Shown here: in pieces, positions 20,575-21,452 of the stretch
How the letters are laid out: each line of letters opens with the position of its first letter
How positions within the stretch are numbered: position 1 is the stretch's first letter
Virus record (IMG/VR): IMGVR_UViG_3300012931_000079
Span: 1 to 21,452 of that record
Strand: one strand, 5' to 3'
DNA: 21,452 nt
DNA from: a virus
Translations under genes and position numbers: made by a program
Notes under the pieces: model-generated
Told to the model about the DNA's origin: nothing
Database searches by the model: none
The model's input: only the letters and a program-made list of their open reading frames with translations

Positions 20575-20933
20575 AATACTGGGCGTCAGCTATAACCCTG
20601 GGTCTGTCGGAGGAGGAGTTCTGGGGGTCCACTCTGGCTAAATTGGTGGCTCTGTATCGGGCACGGGTTCTGGGGATGGACAGGACCCGTGATTACTTTG
20701 TGGCTGATATTGCAGCAGTTATCATCAACAGCCATAGACAGAATGAGTCAGATAGAGTGTGGACAGCAGAGGACCTATTGGAAGCCCGGTATCCCAAGAG
20801 GAAACAGAGTGTAATCATTACAGGCCCCCAGATGGACCCAGATCATGGGGCGGCTGGTAACTGGCGGGACCTGAGAGCCGGAATGAAAGCCCTAACTCAG
20901 AAGGTTAAGACTTCTAGGAGAGGCAGGAGATAG
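20535..20933 (+). CDS. Tail assembly chaperone T domain, made by -1 frameshift
   Basis: The -1 frame relative to the G gene opens after a stop at 20532-20534 and runs to 20933 without its own convincing start (first possible one is TTG 20643). From 20565 it reads G-W-L-K-Y-W-A-S-A-I-T-L-G-L-S-E-E-E-F-W, the classic T-domain pattern in which a helix and E-E-F-W follow the shift. The T domain ends in a basic R-R-G-R-R. A shift must occur between 20535 and 20571. If it is at the Pro codon 20545-20547, the fusion is 267 residues (20131-20933). A one-mismatch-free palindrome lies within at V-I-I-T. Confidence 0.75.
   Translation, partial: LCGPYRAANSGWLKYWASAITLGLSEEEFWGSTLAKLVALYRARVLGMDRTRDYFVADIAAVIINSHRQNESDRVWTAEDLLEARYPKRKQSVIITGPQMDPDHGAAGNWRDLRAGMKALTQKVKTSRRGRR
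20544..20550 (+). other. Likely -1 frameshift site at a C CCT Pro codon
   Basis: Within the 37-base interval where the shift must happen, the only codon whose tRNA can re-pair one base back at its first two positions is CCT at 20545-20547, preceded by C (CCT to CCC). There is no classical X XXY YYZ heptamer. Confidence 0.4.
20810..20822. promoter_or_regulatory. 13-bp palindrome site, perfect, in tail chaperone T region
   Basis: TGTAATCATTACA inside the frameshifted chaperone region, encoding V-I-I-T. Confidence 0.7.
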
Positions 20934-20934
20934 A

Positions 20935-21452
20935 ATGGCTGAACCCACAGGATCAATCGCCAGTTTGTTTGCAACTCTCCAGATAGATGCTCAGTTGTGG
21001 AAGCCCCAGCTTGATGCCGCTAAGGCTGACCTGAAGGCCGCTGCATCCTCCATGAAGGGTTCCATGGAGGATGTACGCAAGTCTCTGGATAAAATCACTG
21101 AGGCATATGGCCCACAGCATGAGGCTATAAAGCAGATCCAGGAGGCTGGTCTTAATGCGGCTGAATCCCAAAAGGTTCTAGTAAAGTCCTACCAACAGGT
21201 GGAGGAACACTCTCAGCGAGGGTTGGCTAGTCGTAGAGAGTCTATCCGGCTTGAGAGAGATTCTGCGGCTGAGACTAAGAGGATTGCTGCCAGCCGGAAT
21301 GCCATATCCAAAGCAGAGCAGGAATCCGTCAAAGACTATGCAAACCTCGTAGCTCAATTACGGGCAGAGGAAAAAGCCGCTGCTGTAGCTTTCGAGAAAC
21401 AACAGGCTGAGAAAGTAGCTGCACATGCTGCTGCTATGAGAGCCATCCGGGA
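20935..21452 (+). CDS. Tail tape measure protein, N-terminal part
   Basis: The gene starts at ATG 20935 with GGAG eight bases upstream and runs off the right edge after 172 codons. The N-terminus M-A-E-P-T-G-S-I-A-S-L-F-A-T-L-Q-I-D is followed by long Ala/Glu/Lys/Gln-rich helices with coiled-coil character, as in tape measure proteins, which set tail length and help DNA entry. Its place directly after the frameshifted chaperone gene is the standard siphovirus order. Most of the protein, including any membrane or enzymatic domain, lies outside the window. Confidence 0.85.
   Translation, partial: MAEPTGSIASLFATLQIDAQLWKPQLDAAKADLKAAASSMKGSMEDVRKSLDKITEAYGPQHEAIKQIQEAGLNAAESQKVLVKSYQQVEEHSQRGLASRRESIRLERDSAAETKRIAASRNAISKAEQESVKDYANLVAQLRAEEKAAAVAFEKQQAEKVAAHAAAMRAIR

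Noticed and set aside
20643-20933. Tail chaperone T region as an independent gene from TTG 20643
   Set aside because: No ribosome binding site precedes the TTG and the protein-like frame extends upstream to 20535, so a frameshift product fits better.

Overview
The window looks like the left part of a tailed-phage genome or prophage (Caudoviricetes, probably a siphovirus). It has a full packaging, head and tail gene order: small and large terminase, portal, head protease with scaffold, decoration protein, major capsid protein, four connector/neck/tail-completion proteins, tail tube, frameshifted tail chaperone pair and the start of a tape measure. No sheath or baseplate gene is visible. Most starts have AGGAG-type ribosome binding sites and neighbouring genes often overlap by ATGA or TAATG, so the host is a bacterium. 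Two of the inserted proteins begin with clear Sec-type signal peptides, which hints at a diderm host, but the host cannot be named. No integrase or repressor lies in the window.

Layout. Positions 1-2071 hold a leftward operon of small accessory genes: an alanine-repeat protein cut by the window edge, a zinc-ribbon protein and conserved hypotheticals. Positions 2072-3400 contain no credible gene. They carry many inverted repeats, a G-rich tract, a 16-bp direct repeat and a dense set of TAGGC motifs, partly at 29-30 bp spacing. Rightward genes follow: endolysin (3401), a SAM methyltransferase behind a perfect consensus sigma70 promoter (4050), the two terminase genes (4901-6843), five very small genes including membrane proteins (6863-8178), a terminator, then portal, protease/scaffold, decoration protein and capsid (8339-12716). 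A strong terminator follows the capsid gene. Next come three inserted genes with N-terminal export-like sequences, two of them fibre- or tailspike-like (12792-16586). Connector and tail genes follow, with a zinc-finger glycosyltransferase and a separate small zinc-finger protein set between tail completion and tail tube (18402-19668).

The most striking signal is a 13-bp palindrome, TGTAAWSWTTACA. It occurs 10 times exactly and 4 more times with one mismatch between 2484 and 20822, against about 0.003 exact copies expected by chance. Copies lie in the gene-free region, within 2-3 bases of three start codons, and inside six coding sequences, always in the same reading phase. It behaves like a genome-wide set of binding sites (compare phage L5 stoperators) for a dimeric phage regulator encoded elsewhere.

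Other points of note are an in-frame internal scaffold start inside the protease gene, a tail chaperone frameshift without a classical heptamer, and C2H2 zinc fingers of identical spacing in two adjacent genes.
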